Shown here: piece by piece, positions 1 through 6,646 of the stretch
Position numbering within the stretch: the stretch's first letter is position 1
Layout: the number at the start of each line of letters is the position of its first letter
Origin: Clostridia bacterium
Lineage (GTDB): Bacteria; Bacillota_A; Clostridia; Oscillospirales; CAG-272
Assembly: GCA_017467225.1 (NCBI GenBank)
Contig: JAFTSR010000003.1
Coordinates: 1 to 15,002 of the forward strand
DNA length: 15,002 nt
Reading direction: 5' to 3'
The notes under the pieces: model-generated
What the model was told of the DNA's origin: nothing
The model's input: the letters and a program-made list of their open reading frames with translations, nothing else
The model's database searches: none
Made by a program: the position numbers and the translations under genes

Positions 1-219
1 ATTCCGATTGCACAATATCTTCAAAAAGTGGCAGACATTCCGTACTCAACGCTTGGCGAATACGTTGATATGTACGGCTATGGGACAAAGACAGATGTTG
101 TTATCAACGGAAAGACAATTGAGGTGCTACCTCTTGCACACCCAAGACAAATTGGAGCAGTGGGCGCTCAGAGTGAAAAGTGGTTTTTAGCACACAAAGA
201 GTGGGAAAAGCAACAGTAA
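1..219 (+). CDS. C-terminal part of a probable uracil-DNA glycosylase family protein (5' end outside window)
   Basis: The reading frame is open from base 1 and ends with TAA at 217-219, giving 72 visible residues. The segment IEVLPLAHPRQIGAVG followed by SEKW and HKEW resembles the C-terminal motif of small uracil-DNA-glycosylase-superfamily proteins, where a hydrophobic strand runs into an HP-containing loop that inserts into DNA. In that family the enzyme removes uracil or acts as a related DNA-binding protein. The catalytic N-terminal motif lies outside the window, so activity cannot be judged. A GTG at 28 could be read as a start, but the homologous sequence continues upstream of it and no ribosome binding site precedes it. 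The assignment rests on one motif and is tentative. Confidence 0.5.
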   Translation: MPIAQYLQKVADIPYSTLGEYVDMYGYGTKTDVVINGKTIEVLPLAHPRQIGAVGAQSEKWFLAHKEWEKQQ

Positions 220-273
220 AATATACCTTTTGTCGTTACACCCCCCGTTTTTGGCATAAAAATATACCTTTTG
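218..273. repeat. Pair of 15-bp direct repeats in the 220-341 intergenic region
   Basis: The sequence AAAATATACCTTTTG occurs exactly at 218-232 and again at 259-273, 41 bp apart. The first copy starts inside the TAA stop of the upstream gene. About 25 bp further on, a 6-bp stem (CGTGTC-TCT-GACACG, 299-313) sits just before the ribosome binding site of the next gene and has no T-tract. The spacing of about four helical turns would suit a protein-binding pair, but this is only a possibility. Nothing else is apparent in this gap. Confidence 0.5.
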
Positions 274-341
274 GTCTTATGACCCATGTTGAATACGTCG
301 TGTCTCTGACACGCAACTAACACCGGAGGTTTTACTTCATC

Positions 342-845
342 ATGACCATCGCAGGACAAATCATGGGGTGGCTGGCCGCCCTGATCACCTTTTTATCGTA
401 TCAATGCAAGGAGCACAAAAAGCTGCTCGTCGTTCAGACGCTGTCCACCCTGAGCATTTGCATCAGCTACCTCTTGCTGGGTGCATGGTCGGGCATGTTG
501 CTCAACGTAGTATGCATTATCCGAAATTTCATTATATACCGAAAAGATATCAAGATTTTTTCCTATTCCTTCTGGCCGTACGTACTGGCTGCCCTGATGG
601 GTGTCATGGGCGCTTTGTCCTGGCAGGGTCCGATGTCTCTTCTGGTCATTGTGGCGCTGGCCGCCAACACGCTGTTTTTGTATTTCCCGAACGTTCAGAA
701 TTTAAGAAAAAGCATTGTCATCACATCGACCATGGTGCTGATCTACAACGCGTATTTTTCCGTATGGGGCGGCGTGTTCAATGAGGCAATTGCCATCTCT
801 TCTTCGATCATCGGTATTTACAGATACAGAAACGCAAAGCAGTAA
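342..845 (+). CDS. YgjV-family inner membrane protein
   Basis: This 167-residue protein is strongly hydrophobic with about five to six membrane segments. Its N-terminal region, with GWLAALITFLSYQ followed by a short basic stretch and a conserved N-x-x-x-I-I-R-N-F segment around residues 55-65, matches the YgjV (Imp-YgjV) family of small bacterial inner membrane proteins, whose function is not established. Its length is typical of the family. The start at 342 is preceded by GGAGG at 325-329. It is followed 42 bp later by a GNAT gene. Base composition is slightly more AT-rich than in the genes that follow. Family assignment is fairly secure; no substrate can be proposed. Confidence 0.82.
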   Translation: MTIAGQIMGWLAALITFLSYQCKEHKKLLVVQTLSTLSICISYLLLGAWSGMLLNVVCIIRNFIIYRKDIKIFSYSFWPYVLAALMGVMGALSWQGPMSLLVIVALAANTLFLYFPNVQNLRKSIVITSTMVLIYNAYFSVWGGVFNEAIAISSSIIGIYRYRNAKQ

Positions 846-887
846 CTGCGGATCCACAGCGAAGTGAAAAAAGGAAAGGAGCGGGCC

Positions 888-1400
888 ATGGCTCTCGAAT
901 TCAGAAAACTCAACGAGGAAGATATTGACGAAATTACCGCATACAAGCAGGAATTTATCGACTGCAACAGCGGCATGGACGGCACGGGCGTGCTATGTGA
1001 ATGCGATGCCAGGGAGTGGCTTTTGACCAACCGCGTCATGGAAACCACGACCAATCCGCAGTACATCCGCTATTTGCAATACGGATTGTTTTCGGACGGC
1101 AGGCTGCTGGGGCTGTTGCAGATCCGGCTTGAGCTCAAGGGCTATCTGATCAATTTCGGCGGACACATCGGCTATTGTGTGCGTCCGAGTGAGCGCAGAC
1201 GCGGCTATGCCAAAGCCATGCTCAAGGCCGCCTTGGATATCTGCCGCGACGTGGGGCTGGACAAGGTTCTGATCACCTGCCTTGAGGACAACGTGGGCAG
1301 CGCCAGAACGATTGAAAGCTGCGGCGGTGTCTTTGAAAAGACCGTCTACGATGACGTGAATTACAAGGCGAACATGAAGCGATATTGGATCACGCTATAA
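888..1400 (+). CDS. GNAT-family N-acetyltransferase
   Basis: The protein is 170 residues from ATG 888. A GTG at 864 opens the frame further, but the purine-rich AAAGGAAAGGAG ribosome binding site (870-881) would then lie inside the gene, so 888 is preferred. The acetyl-CoA-binding motif A is clear at residues 96-110 (YCVRPSERRRGYAKA), followed by the motif B region with LEDNVGSARTIESCGG (132-147), where the NxxS/A-xx-xIE pattern is typical of GNAT enzymes. The overall arrangement resembles the COG3981-type predicted acetyltransferases. The family transfers an acetyl group from acetyl-CoA to an amine; the substrate cannot be inferred. It is 11 bp upstream of the next start and probably cotranscribed with it. 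Confidence 0.87.
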   Translation: MALEFRKLNEEDIDEITAYKQEFIDCNSGMDGTGVLCECDAREWLLTNRVMETTTNPQYIRYLQYGLFSDGRLLGLLQIRLELKGYLINFGGHIGYCVRPSERRRGYAKAMLKAALDICRDVGLDKVLITCLEDNVGSARTIESCGGVFEKTVYDDVNYKANMKRYWITL

Positions 1401-1411
1401 AGGAGCCAACC

Positions 1412-1723
1412 ATGAAAGACACAAACGACACCATTTTTTCTCCGCAAACCGAGATTTTGCACGTCACGGTGACGGAGCAATACTGCCGCGTGGACGCGGT
1501 GGGCACACGCTCCTTTCGCAACGTCAAGACCTTTGCCATTCACGTGCGCGACGATTTTGGCAACGAGCGCAAGATCGAGCTGCCTGAGGAGCTGTACGAC
1601 GCCTTTGAGGTCGGCCAGGTCGGCACGCTGACGCTGGTGGACGACGAGGTTTACAGCTTTGAGCTGGACGGCGACGATGGCGACGGCGAGGACGCGCTGC
1701 CTTACTCGCCTGATATTCTCTGA
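1412..1723 (+). CDS. Small acidic beta-rich hypothetical protein
   Basis: This is a 103-residue protein from ATG 1412, preceded by AAAGGAG at about 1400-1405; the frame extends upstream to a TTG at 1385 inside the GNAT gene, but that has no ribosome binding site. The body (residues 10-90) alternates hydrophobic and polar residues as expected of a small beta barrel: a VTVTEQYCRVDAV strand, a VKTFAIHVRDDFG strand, then a GQVGTLTLVDDEVYSFEL hairpin. The tail DGDDGDGED is very acidic. There is no signal peptide or membrane segment. The pattern recalls short OB- or SH3-like regulatory domains of Clostridia, but I do not recognise the family with certainty and propose no function. It is placed between a GNAT and a membrane methyltransferase gene. 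Confidence 0.75.
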   Translation: MKDTNDTIFSPQTEILHVTVTEQYCRVDAVGTRSFRNVKTFAIHVRDDFGNERKIELPEELYDAFEVGQVGTLTLVDDEVYSFELDGDDGDGEDALPYSPDIL

Positions 1724-1751
1724 CACACACCGGGATTTGAGGTGCTTCATC

Positions 1752-2417
1752 ATGAAACTGTTTCTCTCCGCTCTGACCAAATTTATCGCCGGGCTGCTGC
1801 TTGTCGGCGTCCTCTTGTTTTGGCCGGCCGGCACGTTTGCCTATGCCGGCGCATGGCGTTTTTTGGCGCTTCTGTTTATCCCCATGCTGATCATGGGCAC
1901 AGTTCTCTTGATCAAATCCCCGGCGCTGCTTAGAAAGCGGCTGGACGGTAAAGAAAAGCAAGCCGCGCAAAAGGGCGTGCTGGCGCTCTCGGGACTGATG
2001 TTCCCCGCCGGCTTTGTCGTCAGCGCGCTGGATTTCCGCCAGTCTTGGTCGACGGTTCCCATGTGGGCGGTGATTGCCGCCTCGGTCGCCTTTCTTATTG
2101 GCTACGCCATGTACGCCGAGGTCATGCGTGAGAACGCCTATCTCTCCCGCACAATCGAGGTGCAGGAAAACCAAACCGTCATCTCTACCGGGCTTTACGG
2201 CGTGGTGCGCCACCCGATGTACGCAGCGACGCTACTCATGTTCCTGCCGCTGCCTCTCATCCTCGGCTCCTTCTGGGGACTTTGCGCCTTCTCTCTCTAT
2301 CCTGTCATTCTGATCATCCGCATCCTGGACGAGGAAGCCGTGCTGCGCGGCGGACTTGACGGGTATGAGGAATACACAAAAAAAGTGAAATACCGACTGA
2401 TTCCGTTTATCTGGTGA
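1752..2417 (+). CDS. Isoprenylcysteine carboxyl methyltransferase / phospholipid methyltransferase-like membrane protein
   Basis: The protein has 221 residues with about six membrane segments (roughly 9-26, 35-55, 76-93, 104-122, 158-176 and 177-195). The hallmark TGLYGVVRHPMYAA lies at residues 146-159, followed by DEEAVLRGGLDGYEEY and KVKYRLIP at 193-218. The RHP motif and the E-E-x-x-L-x-x-x-x-x-x-G-Y-x-x-Y motif together form the S-adenosylmethionine pocket of the ICMT/PEMT/NnrU superfamily. Bacterial members methylate lipids or small hydrophobic acceptors at the membrane; the acceptor here is unknown. The start at 1752 has a GAGG sequence at about 1738-1742. The frame is open further upstream, but that part overlaps the previous gene and lacks family resemblance. 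Confidence 0.85.
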   Translation: MKLFLSALTKFIAGLLLVGVLLFWPAGTFAYAGAWRFLALLFIPMLIMGTVLLIKSPALLRKRLDGKEKQAAQKGVLALSGLMFPAGFVVSALDFRQSWSTVPMWAVIAASVAFLIGYAMYAEVMRENAYLSRTIEVQENQTVISTGLYGVVRHPMYAATLLMFLPLPLILGSFWGLCAFSLYPVILIIRILDEEAVLRGGLDGYEEYTKKVKYRLIPFIW

Positions 2418-2426
2418 GGAAGTACC

Positions 2427-3272
2427 ATGTACAAACAAAATAAATGTGCCCGTGACATCCTCTCGCTGCAGGACAGCGAGGGTAAATGGGGATACTTTCA
2501 CACGCACTACGCGGACAACCCGACACCCTACACCACGGAGGGCGCGCTGCGCCGCCTCGAAGTCCTGGGCTACACCATGGAGGATGATTGCATCCAAAGG
2601 GCGGTTGCCTATATGAGCGATTGCCTGTCGGGTGTCAAACAAATTCCGGACAAAGCAGAGAAGAACGTGGACTGGAGCGTCTTCGTCTCGCTGATGCTGG
2701 CTGCGCGTATCCGCTGCTTTACAAAAGACAATCCTGCCGCCAATGCCACAGCCCAAGCATGGGCGAATATCGTCACGCGCGCCTTTGCTACGCAGGCATA
2801 CGATGATCATGCATATCAGCAAGCCTACCGTGAGGCTTTTAGAAGCCTTCCCCGGGGTGGTCGCTTGCTCGACCTTTCGCAATTTTACATCATTTCCGTC
2901 ATCAACGGCTACCTGGATGAAAAAACCGAAAAGAGCCTGCTTGCATACGTCATCGACAAGCCCGACGGCATATATTACACGTATGAAAACCACATCGGCA
3001 CGCTTCCGCGCGATTTTGCCGGTCGGGATGCCTCTCGCTATCTCGGCTGTATCGAGCTACTTGCCGAATATCCCTATGCCAAGCATGAGCTGCAGTTTGT
3101 CGCGCACTGGCTCAAGCAGAACCAAAATGCAAGCGGTGGCTGGGATATGGGCGCGCGCGCCAAGGACGGCGTATATTTCCCTCTCTCCGACAACTGGCGC
3201 ACCGACGCGCTCCGAGAGTCTGACTGCACGTACCGAATTTCACGGCTGCTTTCCAAGCTTCTTTTGCCATAA
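2427..3272 (+). CDS. Prenyltransferase/squalene-cyclase-like alpha-alpha toroid protein
   Basis: This is a soluble protein of 281 residues starting 9 bp after the methyltransferase, with GAGGAAG just ahead. Residues 12-26 (LSLQDSEGKWGYFHT) and 235-255 (QNQNASGGWDMG and onward) carry the Q-x-x-x-G-x-W type repeat found in terpenoid cyclase/prenyltransferase alpha-alpha toroids, and most of the rest is helical. The family includes many uncharacterised clostridial proteins of this length. The DxDD motif of class II cyclases and the zinc site of protein prenyltransferases are not evident, so catalytic activity of that kind is not supported. Placement next to an ICMT-like methyltransferase, which in eukaryotes acts after prenylation, is suggestive but may be coincidence. 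Confidence 0.68.
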   Translation: MYKQNKCARDILSLQDSEGKWGYFHTHYADNPTPYTTEGALRRLEVLGYTMEDDCIQRAVAYMSDCLSGVKQIPDKAEKNVDWSVFVSLMLAARIRCFTKDNPAANATAQAWANIVTRAFATQAYDDHAYQQAYREAFRSLPRGGRLLDLSQFYIISVINGYLDEKTEKSLLAYVIDKPDGIYYTYENHIGTLPRDFAGRDASRYLGCIELLAEYPYAKHELQFVAHWLKQNQNASGGWDMGARAKDGVYFPLSDNWRTDALRESDCTYRISRLLSKLLLP

Positions 3273-3295
3273 CACACAGAAAAAGGAGACCCCCC

Positions 3296-4003
3296 ATGAC
3301 CCCCATCATTTGTCTGACACCCTCGGTGAGCGACGAACTCGACACCACGGTCAACTCTACCTACGTACACGCGCTGGTCAGTGCCGGCGCGCTCCCCTAT
3401 CCTCTGCCGCTTCTTGAGGATGACGCACTATTGCAGCGCGTGGTCGACATGTGCGATGGCTTTGTCTTCTCGGGCGGCGGCGACGTCAATCCTCACCGCT
3501 ACGGCGAGGAAATCAAGCCCACCTGTGGCAGCATCACCGAGGCGCGAGACGATCTGGAGCTGCGTCTGTTCCAAAAGGCGTTTGCGGCAGGCAAGCCGAT
3601 GATCGGCATTTGCCGCGGTGCCCAGGTGCTCAACGTAGCGCTTGGCGGCACGCTGCACCAGGACATTCCCTCCGAGATCGAGACCACCATTGCACACCGT
3701 CAGGCGGAGCCCAAGTTTGCCATGTCGCACGAGGTGCGCGTTCTTGCCGACACGCCGCTCTACGCGCTGACGGACGGTCATGATCGCCTGCGCGTCAACA
3801 GCTTCCATCACCAGTCGGTCAAGGCGTTGGCGCCGGGTCTTGTTCCCATGGCGTACGCCGATGACGGCGTGCTGGAGGCGGCTTATCTGGACGACCCGCG
3901 CTATCTGCGCATCTACCAGTGGCACCCGGAGCGTTTGGTCGACGCATGTCCCTGTAACCGCGCTATTTTCGATGAATTTATCGCCGCCTGCCACAAGCCG
4001 TAA
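3296..4003 (+). CDS. Class I glutamine amidotransferase-like, gamma-glutamyl-GABA hydrolase family (peptidase C26)
   Basis: The protein has 235 residues. The nucleophile elbow GICRGAQ puts the catalytic cysteine at residue 106; YQWHPE at 208-212 supplies the histidine (210) and glutamate (212) of the triad. SGGGDVNPHRYGEE (59-72) is the substrate-side loop typical of PuuD-type gamma-glutamyl-gamma-aminobutyrate hydrolases, and GGTLHQDI (117-124) and VNSFHHQSV (167-175) are further family signatures. Members hydrolyse gamma-glutamyl amides in the cytoplasm; without other puu genes nearby the substrate stays open. A strong AAAAGGAG lies 8 to 10 bp before the ATG. Length and all catalytic residues are normal, so this looks functional. 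Confidence 0.9.
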   Translation: MTPIICLTPSVSDELDTTVNSTYVHALVSAGALPYPLPLLEDDALLQRVVDMCDGFVFSGGGDVNPHRYGEEIKPTCGSITEARDDLELRLFQKAFAAGKPMIGICRGAQVLNVALGGTLHQDIPSEIETTIAHRQAEPKFAMSHEVRVLADTPLYALTDGHDRLRVNSFHHQSVKALAPGLVPMAYADDGVLEAAYLDDPRYLRIYQWHPERLVDACPCNRAIFDEFIAACHKP

Positions 4004-4033
4004 CGCTGCACCGGCTTTACATACGGAGCTTAC

Positions 4034-4954
4034 ATGAAAAACAAAAACTTACTTGGAAATCTACTGCTCATCCTGACCGCGATCATCTGGGGCACGGCGT
4101 TCGTCAGCCAGCGCGTCGGCATGGAGAGCATCGAGCCTATGACCTTCAACGCCGCCCGCTATGGTCTCGGCACGGTGGCGGTGAGTCTGGTTGCCCTGAT
4201 CAGCTCGGCAAAAAAACGTTCCCTGCCCGACCCTCGCACCCCCGACGAGCGCAAAAAGGTGCAAAGATGCACGCTTTTTGGGGGGCTTGGCTGCGGCTTT
4301 TTCCTGGCGGTCGGCGGCTTCTTTCAGCAAGCCGGACTGGTCTACTCCACAGCCGGCAAGGCCGGGTTTATCACAGCGCAGTACATGCTGCTGGTTCCCA
4401 TTGCGAATTTTCTGCTGTTCAAAAAGAAAAACACACTGCAGGTGTGGCTTGCCGTGCTGATCGGTGTAGTGGGCATGTACCTGCTTTGCGTTACCGAGGA
4501 CTTCGGACTCGCTTACAGCGATCTGTTGCTCCTTATGTGTGCCTTTATGTTTTGCGGGCACATCATTTGCTGTGACCATTTTGTCGAGCATGCCGATCCC
4601 GTGTGGATGTCCGCCATTCAGTTTGCCGTTGCCACGGCGATGTCCACCGTTGCGGCATTCATCGCGGAGGACCCAAGCTGGGACAAGCTGCTCTCTGCCG
4701 CCATTCCCATTCTTTACTGCGGTCTGATCTCAGGCGGTATCGGCTATACGCTGCAGATCGTGGCGCAAAAGATGACCGACCCCGCCATTGCCTCGCTGCT
4801 CATGAGCCTGGAGTCGGTGTTCGCGGTCATCGCCGGTGCGCTGTTTTTGCAGGAGCGCATGAGCGCGCGCGAGCTTGCCGGATGCGCCGTCATGTTTGCC
4901 GCCATCGTGCTGGTGCAGATTCCGATGCCGTGCAATAAAAAGAAAAAATATTAA
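4034..4954 (+). CDS. EamA (DMT superfamily) transporter
   Basis: This is a 306-residue integral membrane protein with about ten membrane helices in two homologous halves, roughly residues 8-145 and 155-302. The first half has the typical LTAIIWGTAFVSQRVG helix and a GLVYSTAGKAGFITAQY segment; the second has the PAIASLLMSLESVFAVIAGA motif with LQERMSARELAGCAVMFAAI, the classical EamA ending. It ends in a basic KKKKY tail. EamA proteins export metabolites such as amino acids or their derivatives, and the substrate cannot be read from sequence. The ribosome binding site is a weak ACGGAG. Downstream begins the repeat that flanks the GIY-YIG gene. Confidence 0.9.
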   Translation: MKNKNLLGNLLLILTAIIWGTAFVSQRVGMESIEPMTFNAARYGLGTVAVSLVALISSAKKRSLPDPRTPDERKKVQRCTLFGGLGCGFFLAVGGFFQQAGLVYSTAGKAGFITAQYMLLVPIANFLLFKKKNTLQVWLAVLIGVVGMYLLCVTEDFGLAYSDLLLLMCAFMFCGHIICCDHFVEHADPVWMSAIQFAVATAMSTVAAFIAEDPSWDKLLSAAIPILYCGLISGGIGYTLQIVAQKMTDPAIASLLMSLESVFAVIAGALFLQERMSARELAGCAVMFAAIVLVQIPMPCNKKKKY

Positions 4955-4992
4955 GCATACCGAACGACTTCGACGGAAAATCTTCCCCTCCG

Positions 4993-5062
4993 CCGGAGAC
5001 CCTGCTTCAGCTATGCTGAAGTGGGTCATCCTTGAGCGCAGCGAAGGATCCCGGCGGATAAT
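4993..5062 (+). repeat. Palindromic repeat, left copy: variable hairpin plus GTCATCCTTGAGCG core
   Basis: The module consists of CCGGAGACCC, then a perfect hairpin CTTCAGC-TAT-GCTGAAG (5005-5021), then the core 5025-5050 beginning GTCATCCTTGAGCG and ending GCGAAGGATC, and a CCGGCGGATAAT tail (5051-5062). The stretch 5025-5062 recurs as an inverted copy at 5385-5422, matching at 34 of 38 positions by hand alignment. It lies between the EamA stop and the GIY-YIG start. The rest of this gap (4955-4992 and 5063-5085) holds only a short leader and the AAGGAA ribosome binding site of the next gene. Confidence 0.85.
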
Positions 5063-5085
5063 TTGAAAAAGGAATTTCCACCCAC

Positions 5086-5385
5086 ATGTACTACGTTTAC
5101 ATACTCACCAACAAGGCCAATCGTGTTTTGTACATTGGTGTCACAAACGATTTGAAACGACGCTTATACGAACACAAAAACGAACTTGTTGATGGTTTTA
5201 CCAAGCGTTATCACGTTCACAAGTTGGTACACTACGAAAGTTTCAGAAGCATCAACGATGCCATTGCACGCGAAAAAAGGCTGAAAGGGCTTTTACGCTC
5301 ACGCAAGGACGAAATCATCTCTCAAGCAAACCCTTTATGGGAAGATTTGGGGCAAAAATTTTTTCCACAGCTGTGTGGGGACTGA
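5086..5385 (+). CDS. Small stand-alone GIY-YIG nuclease-domain protein
   Basis: The protein is 99 residues, essentially one GIY-YIG domain. YVYIL (residues 3-7) stands for the GIY part and LYIGVTNDLKRRLYEHK (15-31) for the YIG part, with the conserved arginine at 25 or 26 and H30. The AIAREKRLKG helix carries the family glutamate (E63). This is the COG2827 (YhbQ-like) type; the fold cuts DNA through a single metal ion, as in UvrC, Slx1 and homing nucleases, but most small members are uncharacterised. The gene is visibly more AT-rich than its neighbours, has its own ribosome binding site AAGGAA, and its TGA stop touches the inner edge of the right inverted repeat. It may belong to a mobile or repeat-associated cassette. 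Confidence 0.9.
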   Translation: MYYVYILTNKANRVLYIGVTNDLKRRLYEHKNELVDGFTKRYHVHKLVHYESFRSINDAIAREKRLKGLLRSRKDEIISQANPLWEDLGQKFFPQLCGD

Positions 5386-5437
5386 TTATCGCCCGAGATC
5401 CTTCGCTTCGCTCAAGGATGACACCTGCGGTGTCCGG
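5385..5437 (-). repeat. Palindromic repeat, right copy in inverted orientation
   Basis: Read on the minus strand this has the same architecture as the left copy: CCGG, hairpin ACACC-GCA-GGTGT (5421-5433), the GTCATCCTTGAGCG core with GCGAAGGATC (5397-5422), then TCGGGCGATAAT (5385-5396). The hairpin sequence differs completely from the left copy, yet pairing and position are kept. The first base is the last base of the GIY-YIG stop codon. Confidence 0.85.
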
Positions 5438-5513
5438 GCGAGGGATTGGCAGATTTGATCCACGCGTAGCTCACTTGAAAAATTCCATGGACACAGCGCC
5501 GCTATTCTCCCTA

Positions 5514-5572
5514 CCGGAGACCCAGCTTTGACTTTGCCAAAACCGGTCATCCTTGAGCGCAGTGAATAATCC
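5514..5572 (+). repeat. Third, degenerate copy of the palindromic repeat before azlC
   Basis: CCGGAGACCCAGC is followed by a weak stem (TTTG/CAAA) and by GTCATCCTTGAGCGCAG at 5546-5562, after which the copy decays (GTGAATAATCC in place of GCGAAGGATCC). It has the same orientation as the left copy at 4993 and shares its outer edge. The remaining sequence between the GIY-YIG gene and azlC (5438-5513 and 5573-5627) contains no gene or recognisable signal beyond the azlC ribosome binding site. Confidence 0.75.
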
Positions 5573-5627
5573 AAGCGAACGCACAACACCTATTCCACCT
5601 TCATTTTTCACACACAAAAGGACTCCC

Positions 5628-6311
5628 ATGAAACAAACCATCAAATCCGCACTGCTCTCAACGCTCCCCGTTCTGACGGGGTATTTGGTGCTCGGCTTCG
5701 GCTTTGGCATTGTTCTGCGCGCGGCGGGCGGTTCCATTCTGCTGGCAGCGGCCATGAGCACGCTGATCTACGCCGGCTCCATGCAATACGTTGCCATCAG
5801 TCTTTTGTCCGGCGGTGCCTCGCTGATCACAGCCGCGCTGACCACGCTGATGGTCAACGCCCGTCACATCTTTTACGGCATTTCCATGCTCGACAAATAT
5901 AAGCAAACCGGTGCGCGCAAGCCGTATCTCATCTTCGCTCTGACCGATGAGACCTACTCCCTGGTCTGCACCGACACGCTGCCCGTCCCCAAGGAACGGC
6001 GAAAGGACTACTATCTGCTGGTCTCCCTTTTCAACCATCTGTACTGGATCAGCGGCTCCCTTCTCGGTGCTGTGGTCGGCTCACTCATCTCATTTAACAC
6101 CAAGGGCATCGACTTCGCGCTGACGGCGCTGTTTGTCACCGTGTTCTGGGATCAATGGCTGAGCAGCAAAAAGCACGCGCCTGCACTGATCGGCGTGGGA
6201 GCATCGGTGCTTTGCCTGCTCATCTTCGGCGCGGACAGCTTTCTCATCCCTGCCATGCTGCTGATCGCGTTGCTTCTGCTGCTTGTGCAAAAGGAGGCTG
6301 CCCATGAATAA
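5628..6311 (+). CDS. azlC: AzlC family branched-chain amino acid exporter, large subunit
   Basis: The protein has 227 residues from ATG 5628 (AAAAGGAC ahead); the open frame upstream runs into the degenerate repeat and is not coding. Signature AzlC features are the N-terminal LPVLTGYLVLGFGFGIVLRAAG segment, then AAMSTLIYAGSMQYVAISLL (around residues 40-60), NARHIFYGISML (83-94) and the ALTDETYSL motif (105-113). About seven membrane helices are expected. AzlC works with the small AzlD protein as a branched-chain amino acid export system; in Bacillus subtilis it gives azaleucine resistance. Its stop overlaps the azlD start by 8 bases, so translation is coupled. Confidence 0.95.
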   Translation: MKQTIKSALLSTLPVLTGYLVLGFGFGIVLRAAGGSILLAAAMSTLIYAGSMQYVAISLLSGGASLITAALTTLMVNARHIFYGISMLDKYKQTGARKPYLIFALTDETYSLVCTDTLPVPKERRKDYYLLVSLFNHLYWISGSLLGAVVGSLISFNTKGIDFALTALFVTVFWDQWLSSKKHAPALIGVGASVLCLLIFGADSFLIPAMLLIALLLLLVQKEAAHE

Positions 6312-6633
6312 CCTCTACACCTGGGGCATGGTCGCCGTGATTGCCGCGGTGACAGCGCTGACCCGCTTTTTTCCCTTTCTCGTCTTCCGTGGTGGCAGAA
6401 AAACGCCGGCTTGGATCGAGCGCCTGGGTCGTTCTCTGCCTTACGCCATGATGGGCATGCTGGTCGTCTATTGTCTGAAGGACATCTCCTTTGCCGCGCT
6501 TGGCGGCTTTGTGCCTGCCCTCCTCTCCTGCGCGGTCGTCACGCTTCTGCATCTGTGGCGCCGCAGCACCCTTCTGTCTATCATCGGAGGAACCGTAACG
6601 TATATGCTGCTGGTTCAATTCGTTTTCATTTAA
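6304..6633 (+). CDS. azlD: AzlD family branched-chain amino acid exporter, small subunit
   Basis: This is a 109-residue hydrophobic protein with about four membrane helices. AAVTALTRFFPFLVF near the N terminus and LPYAMMGMLVVYCLKDI (44-60) are the typical AzlD motifs, the second being the most conserved part of the family. It starts at 6304 inside the end of azlC; AAGGAGG at 6291-6297 lies within azlC and fixes this start. It is the obligate partner of AzlC. The start of the PHP-GNAT gene lies 13 bp downstream with its own GAAAGGA site, so the three probably share a transcript. Confidence 0.93.
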   Translation: MNNLYTWGMVAVIAAVTALTRFFPFLVFRGGRKTPAWIERLGRSLPYAMMGMLVVYCLKDISFAALGGFVPALLSCAVVTLLHLWRRSTLLSIIGGTVTYMLLVQFVFI

Positions 6634-6646
6634 GAAAGGAACTGTC

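Larger units (their letters stand above)
4993..5437. mobile_element. Candidate repeat-bounded GIY-YIG cassette
   Basis: The 300-bp GIY-YIG gene lies inside inverted copies of one palindromic repeat, making a unit of about 445 bp with different base composition from its surroundings. There is no transposase, and I could not identify a target-site duplication with confidence. The unit resembles in layout the RAYT-REP arrangement, in which a nuclease gene is flanked by extragenic palindromes, but here the enzyme is of another family. Mobility is inference only. Confidence 0.35.

Noticed and set aside
299..313. Stem CGTGTC-TCT-GACACG as a terminator or riboswitch
   Set aside because: It is short, lacks a T-tract, and no larger conserved fold is visible around it.
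864..887. GTG 864 as the start of the first GNAT gene
   Set aside because: The ribosome binding site lies inside this stretch, and the extra residues have no family match; ATG 888 is better.
1524..2993. Long antisense frames at 1524-2213 and 2232-2993
   Set aside because: They overlap several good plus-strand genes and show low-complexity Arg/Gln/His-rich translations without motifs.
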